A DNA stretch of 8,833 nucleotides, taken from contig PMHN01000204.1 in the NCBI GenBank assembly GCA_003156695.1, positions 190-9,022 on the forward strand, read 5' to 3'. The notes below the pieces were generated by a model. It worked only from the letters and a program-made list of their open reading frames with translations, was not told the origin of the DNA and did no database searches. Position numbers and translations under genes: made by a program. Source of the stretch: Gammaproteobacteria bacterium (GTDB lineage Bacteria > Pseudomonadota > Gammaproteobacteria > Steroidobacterales > Steroidobacteraceae). Below are positions 1 to 6,707 of the stretch, in pieces. Positions within the stretch are counted from its first letter, which is position 1, and each line of letters starts with the position of its first letter.

Positions 1-613
1 CATCGTTGCCCGGGATCACGTAGTCGATGCCATCGGGCGAGCAATTGGTGTCGACGATCGCCACCACCGGGATGCCGAGCTTCTTGGCCTCGTGAATCGC
101 GATGTTCTCGTGACCGACGTCGATCACGAACAGCGCATCGGGAAGCGCCTCCATGTTCTTGATGCCGCCCAGGCTTCTCTCGAGCTTGTCCATCTCGCGC
201 CGCAGCTGCGTCGCTTCCTTCTTGCCGCGCTTGTCCAGCGCGCCGGAAGCGGCGAGCTCGGTGATCTCCGCGAGCCGCTTGATCGACTGGCGGATGGTCT
301 TGAAGTTGGTGAGCATGCCGCCGAGCCAGCGCTGGTTCACGTACGGCTGTGACGCGCGTTGCGCTTCCTTCTGGACCGACTCGCGCGCCGAGCGCTTGGT
401 GCCAACGAACAGCACCGTGCCGCCGTCGCCGATCACGCCCTTGATGAAGTGCGCAGCTTCCGCATACATCGGCTGCGTCTTCTCGAGATTGATAATGTGG
501 ATCCGATTCCGCTCACCGAAGATGAACGGAGCCATCTTGGGGTTCCAGAAGCGGGTCTGGTGTCCAAAATGGACTCCCGCTTCCAGCATCTGTCGCATGG
601 ACACGCCGGCCAT
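1..613 (-). CDS. rpsB: 30S ribosomal protein S2, 3' end cut by window edge
   Basis: Structural protein of the small ribosomal subunit, incorporated late and needed for S1 binding. The reading frame runs from an ATG at 613-611 and stays open to the left edge, giving 204 residues. S2 proteins usually have about 240-250, so roughly 40 C-terminal residues are missing. Visible S2 hallmarks are [20 protein letters not shown] near the N-terminus (residues 6-25), [16 protein letters not shown], the [11 protein letters not shown] block, the helical [14 protein letters not shown] segment, [15 protein letters not shown] and [19 protein letters not shown] at the cut end. The start is fixed by homology and by a strong Shine-Dalgarno AGGAG at 624-620, six nucleotides upstream of the ATG. 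It is transcribed divergently from map. In related genomes tsf follows downstream, which here would lie off the left edge (inference). Confidence 0.97.
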   Translation of the reverse strand, partial: MAGVSMRQMLEAGVHFGHQTRFWNPKMAPFIFGERNRIHIINLEKTQPMYAEAAHFIKGVIGDGGTVLFVGTKRSARESVQKEAQRASQPYVNQRWLGGMLTNFKTIRQSIKRLAEITELAASGALDKRGKKEATQLRREMDKLERSLGGIKNMEALPDALFVIDVGHENIAIHEAKKLGIPVVAIVDTNCSPDGIDYVIPGND

Positions 614-640
614 GAAAAACTCCTGTGTGGGTTAAGCCTC

Positions 641-706
641 CGCGCATCCTCGTGGCCATCCCCGACGTTGATCGGGGACACCCAGCCACTGAGGTAATGA
701 TGCGCG
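641..706 (-). ncRNA. Structured rpsB mRNA leader, probable S2 autoregulatory element
   Basis: The transcript between the rpsB promoter and its start codon can fold into three nested stems. The outer stem is CGCGCATC (706-699) with GATGCGCG (648-641), 8 perfect pairs. The middle stem is GTGGC (689-685) with GCCAC (656-652). The inner stem is TCCCCGA (678-672) with TCGGGGA (665-659), closing a 6-nt loop. These complementarities are visible directly. A structured rpsB leader in the same map-rpsB spacer is known in gammaproteobacteria (the t44 / S2 leader RNA), where S2 represses its own mRNA. Membership of that family is inferred from position and architecture, not from an alignment. The structure ends 16 nt upstream of the Shine-Dalgarno. 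Confidence 0.6.
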
Positions 707-717
707 TGTGGGTTGCG

Positions 718-746
718 TTGCCAAAAAAGGCCGCGCTTTATACCAT
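718..746 (+). promoter_or_regulatory. Candidate map-glnD-dapD promoter
   Basis: On the plus strand, TTGCCA (718-723, 5 of 6 matches to the -35 consensus) is followed after 17 bp by TACCAT (741-746, 4 of 6 matches to the -10). It would start transcription around 753, about 75 nt before map. The element overlaps the rpsB promoter running the other way: the two -10 hexamers share bases 741-742. The call is moderate because the -10 is weak and no experiment is available. Confidence 0.3.
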
Positions 747-765
747 GAAGGCCTCGTCGGAACAA
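737..765 (-). promoter_or_regulatory. rpsB promoter (sigma70, extended -10)
   Basis: On the minus strand, TTGTTC (765-760) and TATAAA (742-737) are separated by exactly 17 bp. The TATAAA is preceded by TGG (745-743), which gives the TGn extended -10 element. The -10 matches consensus at 5 of 6 positions. Predicted transcription starts near 730 and gives a leader of about 115 nt containing the nested hairpins. A GC-rich stretch (GCGCGG) directly follows the -10 and resembles the discriminator of stringently controlled ribosomal promoters, so ppGpp control is possible but is inference. Confidence 0.55.
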
Positions 766-827
766 CGTCTTACGCTTGTCGGGCGAGTCTCTTGCGCACC
801 CCGCCCTGCAGCCCCATTTCCCGCTCT

Positions 828-1586
828 ATGAACGTCACCATCAAGACCCCGGAAGAACAGGAAAAAATGCGCATCGCCGGACGCCTGGCGGCCGAGGTGC
901 TCGACATGATCGGCGCCCACGTGGTGCCGGGGGTCACCACCGAGGAGCTCGACCAGCTGTGCCACGACCATATCGTCAAAGTGCAGCATTCCGTACCGGC
1001 CAATCTCAACTACCGCGGCTTCCCGAAGACCATCTGCACTTCGGTGAACCACGTGGTCTGCCACGGTATCCCGAACGACAAGCGCCTGAAAGCGGGCGAC
1101 ATCGTGAACATAGATGTGACGGTCATTCGTGATGGCTTTCACGGCGACACCAGCCGCATGTATTTCGCCGGCAAGGCTCCGCCGCACGCCCAACGGCTCG
1201 CCGAGACCTGCTTTGAGGCCATGTGGCGCGGCATCGGCACCGTGCGCCCGGGCACACGCTTGGGGGACATCGGGCATGCCATCCAGAGCTTCGTGGAGGC
1301 CCGCGAGTTTTCGGTGGTACGCGAGTACTGCGGCCACGGCATCGGGCGCGTGTACCACGAGGACCCGCAGGTGCTGCACTACGGGGAGCCGGGAACCGGC
1401 TTTGAGTTGCAGGCCGGCATGACCTTCACCATCGAACCGATGGTGAACGCCGGCAAGCGCCACGTGCGGCTGCTCCCGGACGGCTGGACCGTCATCACCA
1501 AGGATCACTCGTTGTCGGCGCAGTGGGAGCACACGGTGCTGGTCACGGACACCGGCGTGGATGTCCTGACCCTGCCCGCGGCTTAG
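828..1586 (+). CDS. map: Type I methionine aminopeptidase
   Basis: Cytoplasmic dinuclear metalloprotease that removes the initiator Met from nascent proteins whose second residue is small. The product has 252 residues, close to the E. coli enzyme (264). The pita-bread fold ligands are all present: substrate-binding His79 in NHVVCHG, and metal ligands Asp96 (NIDVT), Asp107 (HGDTSR), His170 (CGHGIG), Glu203 (TIEPM) and Glu234 (QWEHT). The frame is open back to 708, but the ATG at 828 begins the normal family N-terminus (IKTPEEQEKMRIAGRLAAEVL), so the longer reading is rejected. No Shine-Dalgarno precedes this ATG; the upstream stretch is pyrimidine-rich. It is divergent from rpsB and is first in a probable map-glnD-dapD operon, with glnD beginning 12 nt after its stop. 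Confidence 0.97.
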   Translation: MNVTIKTPEEQEKMRIAGRLAAEVLDMIGAHVVPGVTTEELDQLCHDHIVKVQHSVPANLNYRGFPKTICTSVNHVVCHGIPNDKRLKAGDIVNIDVTVIRDGFHGDTSRMYFAGKAPPHAQRLAETCFEAMWRGIGTVRPGTRLGDIGHAIQSFVEAREFSVVREYCGHGIGRVYHEDPQVLHYGEPGTGFELQAGMTFTIEPMVNAGKRHVRLLPDGWTVITKDHSLSAQWEHTVLVTDTGVDVLTLPAA

Positions 1587-1598
1587 GCGGCCGCAGTA

Positions 1599-4307
1599 GT
1601 GGACCAGCCGGAGCCAGCACCACCCGCGATAGCTCCTGCAAGCCCGTGGCCGTTGCTGGCCCGCCTGCCCGCACAGCTCGCCGCCGCGCGCGACAGCGCG
1701 GCGTGGCGCGAGCTGCTCAGGAGCGCGCACGAGGAGCTGAGGGCACGCTTTCTCGCCGACGAGCCGGTAGAGGATCTGGTGCATGCGCGCGCCGCGCTCA
1801 TAGATACGACTCTGCGCCATGCGTGGAGCCTGCACAGTCCGCCCAGTGCCTGGGCGCTGGTCGCCGTCGGCGGCTACGGGCGCGGCGAACTTCACCCCTG
1901 CTCGGACGTGGACATCCTGCTGCTCGCGCCGGGGCCGGCGGACGAAGCGGGGCGCGCTGCCGCCGAGCGGCTGGTCGCATTCCTGTGGGATATCGGACTC
2001 GAGGTCGGACACAGCGTGCGCACCGTGGCGGAGTGCGCCGCGGAGAGCGCCGCCGATGTCGGTGTCATGACGACGCTGCTCGAGGCACGGCTGCTGGCAG
2101 GCGACGCCACCCGGTACGCCCAGATGCATGCGGCGCTCACGCCCGAGCAGCTCTGGCCGGTGCGGCGGTTCTTCGATGCCAAGGTGCGCGAGCAGGCCGA
2201 GCGGCACCTGAAGGCCAACGACACCGCGTACAACCTGGAGCCGAACGTCAAGACCGGCCCCGGGGGCCTGCGCGATATCCAGACGATCGCCTGGGTGGCG
2301 AAACGGCACTTCGGTGCACAAACGCTCGAGAGCCTCGCAACCCACGGATTCCTGACGGGCGCGGAACTGCGCCGCCTCAAGCAGGCGCAGGCCTTCCTGT
2401 GGAAGGTGCGCTTCGGCCTGCACGTGCTCACCGGGCGGCGCGAGGACCGGCTGCTGTTCGATCACCAGATCCGCCTCGCGCAGAGCTTCGGCTACGAGGA
2501 CGCCTCCTACACGCTCGCGGTCGAGCAGTTCATGCAGCGCTACTACCGCACGGTCATGGACGTGAGCCTGCTGAATGAGCTGCTGTTGCAGCTGTTCCGC
2601 GAAGCGATCCTCTCCAAAAGCGAGCCGCCGCGGCCGCTGAATGCGCGCTTCCAGGTGCGCAACGGTTCACTCGAGGCGCTGAACGATGAGGTCTTCGCCC
2701 GCAATCCATCGGCGCTGCTCGAACTGTTCGCGCTGCTGCAGCAGAATCCGGAAATCAGCGGCGTGCGCGCCCCGACCATGCGCGCCGTCACCCGCAACCT
2801 GTGGCTGATCGACGAGGAGTTCCGCCAGAACCCGCGCCACCACCGCCTGTTCCTGGAGATCCTGCGCTCGCCGGTGGGAGTCACCCACGAACTGCGGCGC
2901 ATGAACACCTACGGGGTGCTCGGACGCTACATCCCAGCCTTCGGCCGCATCGTCGGGCGCATGCAATATGACCTGTTCCACGCCTACACGGTGGATGCAC
3001 ACACGCTGTTCGTGGTGAGCAACCTGCGGCGCTTCGCCATTCCGCGCTACGACCATGAGCTGCCGGAAGCCTCGCGCGTCATGCAAGAGCTGCCGCGCAC
3101 CGAGATCGTCTACCTGGCCGCACTTTTTCACGACATCGCCAAAGGGCGCGGCGGCGATCACTCCGAACTTGGCGCGGTGGACGCCGAGGCGTTCTGTCTC
3201 GAGCAGGGGCTCTCCCCCTACGATGCTCGCCTCGTCGCCTGGCTGGTGCGCAACCACCTGCAGCTGTCGATTACTTCGCAGAAGCAGGATATCGGCGACC
3301 CGGAGGTCATCAACGCCTTCGCGCGCCGCGTCGGTGACGAGGCGCACCTCGACTACCTGTACGTGCTGACGTGCGCCGACGTACGCGGCACCAATCCCAG
3401 GCTGTGGAACTCCTGGAAGGCATCGCTGTTCCGCGACTTCTACCAGCGGGTAAAGCGGGCGCTGCGCCGCGGGCTCGAGAGCCCGATCGACCCGGAACAC
3501 CTGGTACGCGAAACCCAGGATGGCGCGCGGCGCCTCCTCATCGAACGCGGCGTCGCCGAGCAGCAGCTTGCACTGGTGTGGTCGCGCTTCTCGGCCGGCT
3601 ACTTCCTGCAGCATTCCCCGGAAGAGATTGCCTGGCACACGCACCTCCTGGCCGAGCGCGACGCGGATTCCGACGATCCCCTGGTGGCGCTCGATCCGCG
3701 CAGCCTGCGCGGCACCACGGCGGCGTTGATCTATGCGCGCCCGCGCCGGCATGGATTCGCGCGCACCACCGCGGCACTCGACCAGTTGGGACTCAACATC
3801 GTGGATGCGCGCATCACCCCCACCGGCGATGGCTTCAGTCTCGACCTCTATCACCTGCTGGAGGACGACGGCGCGCCGATCACCGACGCCGACCGTCAGG
3901 ACGAGATCGAGGCGGCGCTGTGGCGCTCGCTGCAGGGTCCGGCCGACGCACCGCTGGTCGTCTCGCGACGCGCGCCGCGACAGGCGCGCATGTTCAACAC
4001 GCCGACCCAGATCTCGCTCAGCGTGGACGAGCGCAATCGGCGCTCGGTGCTGGAACTGATCGCCGGCGACCGGCCCGGCCTGCTGTGCGAGGTGGGCAAG
4101 GTGCTGATGGAAGAGCGCGTCGAGTTGCACGCTGCCAAGATCATGACGGTCGGCGAGCGCGCCGAGGACGTGTTCTACGTCACCGATCTCGACAACCGGC
4201 CCTTGAGCCAGCCGGCCGCCGAGCACCTGCGTGGCCGCCTCATGCAGGGGCTCGATCAACGCCAGGCTGCGCTGCGCAAGACCGGCACCGACGCACTGCA
4301 GAAATGA
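1599..4307 (+). CDS. glnD: Bifunctional [protein-PII] uridylyltransferase / uridylyl-removing enzyme
   Basis: Cytoplasmic glutamine sensor. It adds UMP to PII proteins (GlnB/GlnK) when glutamine is low and removes it when glutamine is high, setting glutamine synthetase activity and NtrBC output. The product has 902 residues (E. coli 890). Domain order is complete. The nucleotidyltransferase domain has [15 protein letters not shown] (91-105), with catalytic Asp103 and Asp105. A central region with [20 protein letters not shown] and LRDIQ motifs follows. The HD hydrolase domain carries [17 protein letters not shown], with His511-Asp512. Two C-terminal ACT glutamine-binding domains lie at about 707-760 and 814-870, the second with [17 protein letters not shown]. 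The start is a GTG at 1599, supported by AGGCGG (1585-1590) eight nucleotides upstream, which overlaps the map stop codon. The stop overlaps the dapD start (ATGA), suggesting translational coupling. No key residue is missing. Confidence 0.97.
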   Translation: MDQPEPAPPAIAPASPWPLLARLPAQLAAARDSAAWRELLRSAHEELRARFLADEPVEDLVHARAALIDTTLRHAWSLHSPPSAWALVAVGGYGRGELHPCSDVDILLLAPGPADEAGRAAAERLVAFLWDIGLEVGHSVRTVAECAAESAADVGVMTTLLEARLLAGDATRYAQMHAALTPEQLWPVRRFFDAKVREQAERHLKANDTAYNLEPNVKTGPGGLRDIQTIAWVAKRHFGAQTLESLATHGFLTGAELRRLKQAQAFLWKVRFGLHVLTGRREDRLLFDHQIRLAQSFGYEDASYTLAVEQFMQRYYRTVMDVSLLNELLLQLFREAILSKSEPPRPLNARFQVRNGSLEALNDEVFARNPSALLELFALLQQNPEISGVRAPTMRAVTRNLWLIDEEFRQNPRHHRLFLEILRSPVGVTHELRRMNTYGVLGRYIPAFGRIVGRMQYDLFHAYTVDAHTLFVVSNLRRFAIPRYDHELPEASRVMQELPRTEIVYLAALFHDIAKGRGGDHSELGAVDAEAFCLEQGLSPYDARLVAWLVRNHLQLSITSQKQDIGDPEVINAFARRVGDEAHLDYLYVLTCADVRGTNPRLWNSWKASLFRDFYQRVKRALRRGLESPIDPEHLVRETQDGARRLLIERGVAEQQLALVWSRFSAGYFLQHSPEEIAWHTHLLAERDADSDDPLVALDPRSLRGTTAALIYARPRRHGFARTTAALDQLGLNIVDARITPTGDGFSLDLYHLLEDDGAPITDADRQDEIEAALWRSLQGPADAPLVVSRRAPRQARMFNTPTQISLSVDERNRRSVLELIAGDRPGLLCEVGKVLMEERVELHAAKIMTVGERAEDVFYVTDLDNRPLSQPAAEHLRGRLMQGLDQRQAALRKTGTDALQK

Positions 4308-5149
4308 ATATGAGTACTACTGAGCACCTCAGGGCCACCATCGATGCCGCATTCGAGCGGCGCGCCGAGCTCAATCCGCAGAATCTGCCGGCGGAGCTGG
4401 GCGCAGCCCTCGAGCAGTGCCTGGAACTGCTCGACAGCGGACGCCTGCGGGTCGCACAGCCTGTTGACGGCCGCTGGGTCGTCAACGAGTGGCTGAAAAA
4501 AGCGGTGCTGCTGTCTTTTCGCGTGCGCGACAACGTGGCCATGGAGGCCGGCTACACCCGCTTCTTCGACAAGGTGCCGCTGAAGTACGCCGGCGCCACG
4601 GAAAGCGCGCTGCGCGCGGGCGGCGCGCGCATCGTGCCCCATGCGCTCGTGCGCCGCGGCGCCTACATCGCCCCCGACGTGGTGCTCATGCCGAGCTACG
4701 TGAACATCGGCGCTTACGTGGGCGCCGGCACCATGGTCGATACCTGGGCGACGGTGGGCTCGTGCGCGCAGATCGGTCGTAACGTGCACCTGTCGGGCGG
4801 CGTTGGAATCGGCGGCGTGCTCGAACCGCTGCAGGCGAGCCCCACCATCATCGAGGACGACTGCTTCATCGGCGCACGCTCCGAGATCGTGGAAGGGGTG
4901 ATCGTCGAGGCCGGCTCGGTGATCTCCATGGGCGTGTTCATCGGCCAGAGCACGCGCATCTACGATCGCACCACGGGCACGATCCTGCAGGGCCGCGTGC
5001 CGGCGGGCTCGGTGGTGGTATCCGGCACCCTGCCCGCGGCCGACGGCCGTTACAGCCTGTACTGCGCCGTCATCGTCAAGCGCGTCGACGCCCAGACGCG
5101 CGCCAAAACCTCCGTCAACGAACTGCTGCGCAGTGCCAGCGCGCCGTAA
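4304..5149 (+). CDS. dapD: 2,3,4,5-tetrahydropyridine-2,6-dicarboxylate N-succinyltransferase
   Basis: Transfers succinyl from succinyl-CoA to tetrahydrodipicolinate in the succinylase branch of the diaminopimelate/lysine pathway, which supplies peptidoglycan cross-links. The product has 281 residues from the ATG at 4304 (279 from the in-frame ATG at 4310; E. coli DapD has 274). A helical N-terminal domain with [10 protein letters not shown] and [11 protein letters not shown] precedes a left-handed parallel beta-helix of hexapeptide repeats (about 112-235). The conserved [17 protein letters not shown] and [14 protein letters not shown] blocks are intact. Asp146 and Glu194 correspond to the proposed catalytic Asp141 and Glu189 of the E. 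coli numbering. The 4304 ATG overlaps the glnD TGA. Neither candidate start has a good Shine-Dalgarno, so coupling to glnD translation is likely. It converges on the porin gene with 6 nt between stops. Confidence 0.97.
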   Translation: MNMSTTEHLRATIDAAFERRAELNPQNLPAELGAALEQCLELLDSGRLRVAQPVDGRWVVNEWLKKAVLLSFRVRDNVAMEAGYTRFFDKVPLKYAGATESALRAGGARIVPHALVRRGAYIAPDVVLMPSYVNIGAYVGAGTMVDTWATVGSCAQIGRNVHLSGGVGIGGVLEPLQASPTIIEDDCFIGARSEIVEGVIVEAGSVISMGVFIGQSTRIYDRTTGTILQGRVPAGSVVVSGTLPAADGRYSLYCAVIVKRVDAQTRAKTSVNELLRSASAP

Positions 5150-5155
5150 GCAGCC

Positions 5156-6565
5156 TCAGAACTTGTAGCGCACGCCGATGGTGGGGTTGATGTTGGTGGT
5201 GTTGATGTAGCCGGAGGCGAGCCCATCGTGCACGCCGCTGTACATCGCGCCCGCATAGACATCGAAGTGCGCATCGAAGCGGTAGTCGGCGTCGAATGAA
5301 AAGGCCTGCAGACTGCCGCTGCAGGCGCTGTGCGCGTTCGTCGAGCAGCCGGCCTGGCTGCCTGCGCCGTAGCCGCCCTGATGCACGCCGTAGTAGGCCG
5401 CGGTCAGCTCCAGCTGCGGAATGACGGTGTATCGAACGCCGGTCCAATAGACCTGAAGAATCTTTGGATTGTTGTAGGCAGTATTGTTGACGTACGCCAG
5501 CACGTAATCGCCGATGTCGGCGAACCCGGCACTGACGGGCGTGGCGGGATTGACGTACTTGATGTACTCGTAACCGCCAAAGAGTTTGAAGGAGCTGAGC
5601 TGGTAACGTGCCATGAGCGCGTAGGCGGTGTTGTCGGCTACCGTAGCGGCCAGGGAGTTCGACGGCGTGTATTCAGGCGACAGTGTTCCCAACTGCGCGA
5701 CGCTCAAAGCACTCGCCGTTATCGAGCTTCTTACCTTCGAGTAGTAGGCATCGACATCCGCACCGGCGAAACTGCCACCGACATCCGCCTGTACGGCGGT
5801 ACGCCCTGCCGCATCGGACCCGTTGAACTTGTACAGAGCGCCGACGTGCAACAGATCCCCGAGGGGCAGCACATACCTGGCCGCCGAGTCGAGCCGGTTG
5901 TCCTCGCTACTGCCGCCGCCGACGTAGGTGTTGGAGGCGCCGAGCAAGCCAAAAGCCGTCGACATGTAGTTCGGGTCGTATTTGACTCCACCTTCCGAGA
6001 GCAAGGTGATCTGGCGGCCGAAAGTCAGCTCGCCGAAGTGTTCGGACCTGAACCCCGCATAGGCGGTCTGGAATATCTGCCCGGCGGAGCTGCCATCGAC
6101 GCCGACGCTCTGCTGGGTGAGTGACTTGCCGTTGTTCGCCGCCAAGGACTTGAGCGAGTCGGCAATCTGTCCGGACTGCGGGTTGAAGAACGTCTCGACC
6201 TGGAAGACCGCCGCCCAATCGGCGTCGAGCGGCTCGACACCTTGCAGTCCGACTCGCGACTGGCCCATGTTGCTCGGTGTCAGCCCGGTGACCGACTCGT
6301 AGCTGTTCTGCCGCACGATGTTGCCACTGGCGGCTGGTCGGTAAGGGGTAAATGGCGCACTGTGCGTGTCGTATTGGAGACCTATGTCGACAACGCCGTA
6401 GAGCGTAATGCCACTCCACGTCAGGCTGTCCTCGGAGTCAACGCCCGGTCCGGTCTTCTGCTGGGCCGCGGCTGGCGCGGCGGCCGCAATTGCGACGAGC
6501 ATCAGCGCGAGCCACGCGCGCCGGCGACGCTGGGGGATCGCACCCTGCGGAGTCGTCCCGGTCAT
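5156..6565 (-). CDS. General porin, outer-membrane beta-barrel (OmpC-like / Gram-negative porin family)
   Basis: Probable trimeric outer-membrane channel for small hydrophilic solutes. The product has 469 residues, longer than the usual 340-400 for this family, so surface loops are probably enlarged. A signal peptide is clear: RRRR at 13-16, a hydrophobic core, then Ala-rich cleavage around Ala34/Gln35. The mature N-terminus enters the first strand with SGITLYGVVDIGLQY (51-65). Other porin signatures are SRVGLQGVEPLDADW followed by AVFQVETFFNP, the AYAGFRSEHFGELTFGRQ block at about 168-185, and the C-terminal strand IGVRYKF ending in Phe, the BAM recognition signal. Cys407 and Cys415 lie in a predicted late loop, unusual for porins. 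The ATG at 6565 has only a GGGAG at 6580-6576, 10 nt away, but the next Met (residue 22) would lose the charged n-region. Substrate specificity cannot be read. It is monocistronic as far as seen, with no cognate regulator nearby. Confidence 0.9.
   Translation of the reverse strand: MTGTTPQGAIPQRRRRAWLALMLVAIAAAAPAAAQQKTGPGVDSEDSLTWSGITLYGVVDIGLQYDTHSAPFTPYRPAASGNIVRQNSYESVTGLTPSNMGQSRVGLQGVEPLDADWAAVFQVETFFNPQSGQIADSLKSLAANNGKSLTQQSVGVDGSSAGQIFQTAYAGFRSEHFGELTFGRQITLLSEGGVKYDPNYMSTAFGLLGASNTYVGGGSSEDNRLDSAARYVLPLGDLLHVGALYKFNGSDAAGRTAVQADVGGSFAGADVDAYYSKVRSSITASALSVAQLGTLSPEYTPSNSLAATVADNTAYALMARYQLSSFKLFGGYEYIKYVNPATPVSAGFADIGDYVLAYVNNTAYNNPKILQVYWTGVRYTVIPQLELTAAYYGVHQGGYGAGSQAGCSTNAHSACSGSLQAFSFDADYRFDAHFDVYAGAMYSGVHDGLASGYINTTNINPTIGVRYKF
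5158..5179 (-). repeat. Left arm of imperfect inverted repeat flanking the porin gene
   Basis: This 22-bp stretch is the 3' end of the porin coding sequence (codons for IGVRYKF plus the first stop base). Read on the minus strand it matches positions 6684-6705 of the plus strand at 20 of 22 bases, with mismatches at repeat positions 7 (G/C) and 14 (A/T). Part of the match may come from shared C-terminal barrel protein sequence written with preferred GC-rich codons. Confidence 0.6.
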
Positions 6566-6624
6566 TTAGCCCAAACTCCCTGACGGGGCCGTATCGGCGC
6601 CGCAGGCAGTGTCAGCGCCCCGAG

Positions 6625-6654
6625 GTTATGCGGTCAGTCGCGGAGCGGTCACAA
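6625..6654 (-). promoter_or_regulatory. Candidate porin promoter
   Basis: On the minus strand, TTGTGA (6654-6649) and CATAAC (6630-6625) are 18 bp apart, each matching the sigma70 consensus at 4 of 6 positions. A start near 6618 would give a leader of about 50 nt, which contains the inverted repeat CGGGGC/GCCCCG (6584-6589 with 6617-6622). This is the best candidate in the 138-bp spacer, but it is weak and lies beside the barrel remnant read on the opposite strand. Confidence 0.25.
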
Positions 6655-6656
6655 AG

Positions 6657-6707
6657 TGGTTGCCTGGGGACCTGCTGTACGCAATCGGCCTGCGCTTCAA
6701 GTTCTAG
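6657..6707 (+). pseudogene. Probable 3' remnant of an outer-membrane barrel protein gene
   Basis: On the plus strand this stretch reads WLPGDLLYAIGLRFKF followed by TAG. The end has the C-terminal beta-signal of outer-membrane barrels: terminal Phe, hydrophobic residues at -2, -4 and -6, and Tyr at -8. It closely parallels the IGVRYKF end of the intact porin next door. The open frame continues left only to a TAG at 6567-6569, and no start or other barrel sequence precedes it, so it cannot be a whole gene. Its stop codon and the stop of the oppositely oriented efflux lipoprotein gene overlap in the palindrome CTAG (6704-6707). The recognisable part is only about 13-16 residues, so chance is not excluded. 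The parent could be a porin, a TonB-dependent receptor or another barrel. Confidence 0.4.
6684..6705 (+). repeat. Right arm of imperfect inverted repeat flanking the porin gene
   Basis: It is 20 of 22 identical, in inverted orientation, to 5158-5179 at the far end of the porin gene. It falls in the barrel remnant and encodes IGLRFKF. The two arms lie about 1.5 kb apart and enclose the whole porin gene together with most of its upstream region. Confidence 0.6.

Noticed and set aside
708..827. N-terminal extension of map by 40 residues
   Set aside because: The extension has no methionine aminopeptidase homology, would start upstream of the predicted transcript start, and the ATG at 828 gives the normal N-terminus.
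738..2465. Long minus-strand open frame opposite map and glnD (575 codons)
   Set aside because: It lies antisense to two unmistakable genes, crosses their boundary, resembles no protein family I know, and is explained by scarcity of stop codons in GC-rich coding DNA.
2667..4259. Minus-strand open frame opposite glnD (530 codons)
   Set aside because: Shadow of the glnD coding sequence; composition is low-complexity His/Arg/Gln-rich with no recognisable domain.
3371..4303. Upstream in-frame extension of dapD into glnD, which could suggest a 592-residue fusion
   Set aside because: The extension is the out-of-frame reading of the glnD 3' half, and DapD homology begins only after 4304.
5124..5160. 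Possible terminator hairpin at the dapD/porin junction
   Set aside because: Only short, weak complementarity around CTGCGCAG and no T-run.
6584..6622. Inverted repeat CGGGGC/GCCCCG as a terminator
   Set aside because: Stem of 6 bp with a 27-nt loop and no T-run on either strand; at most it is weak structure in the porin leader.
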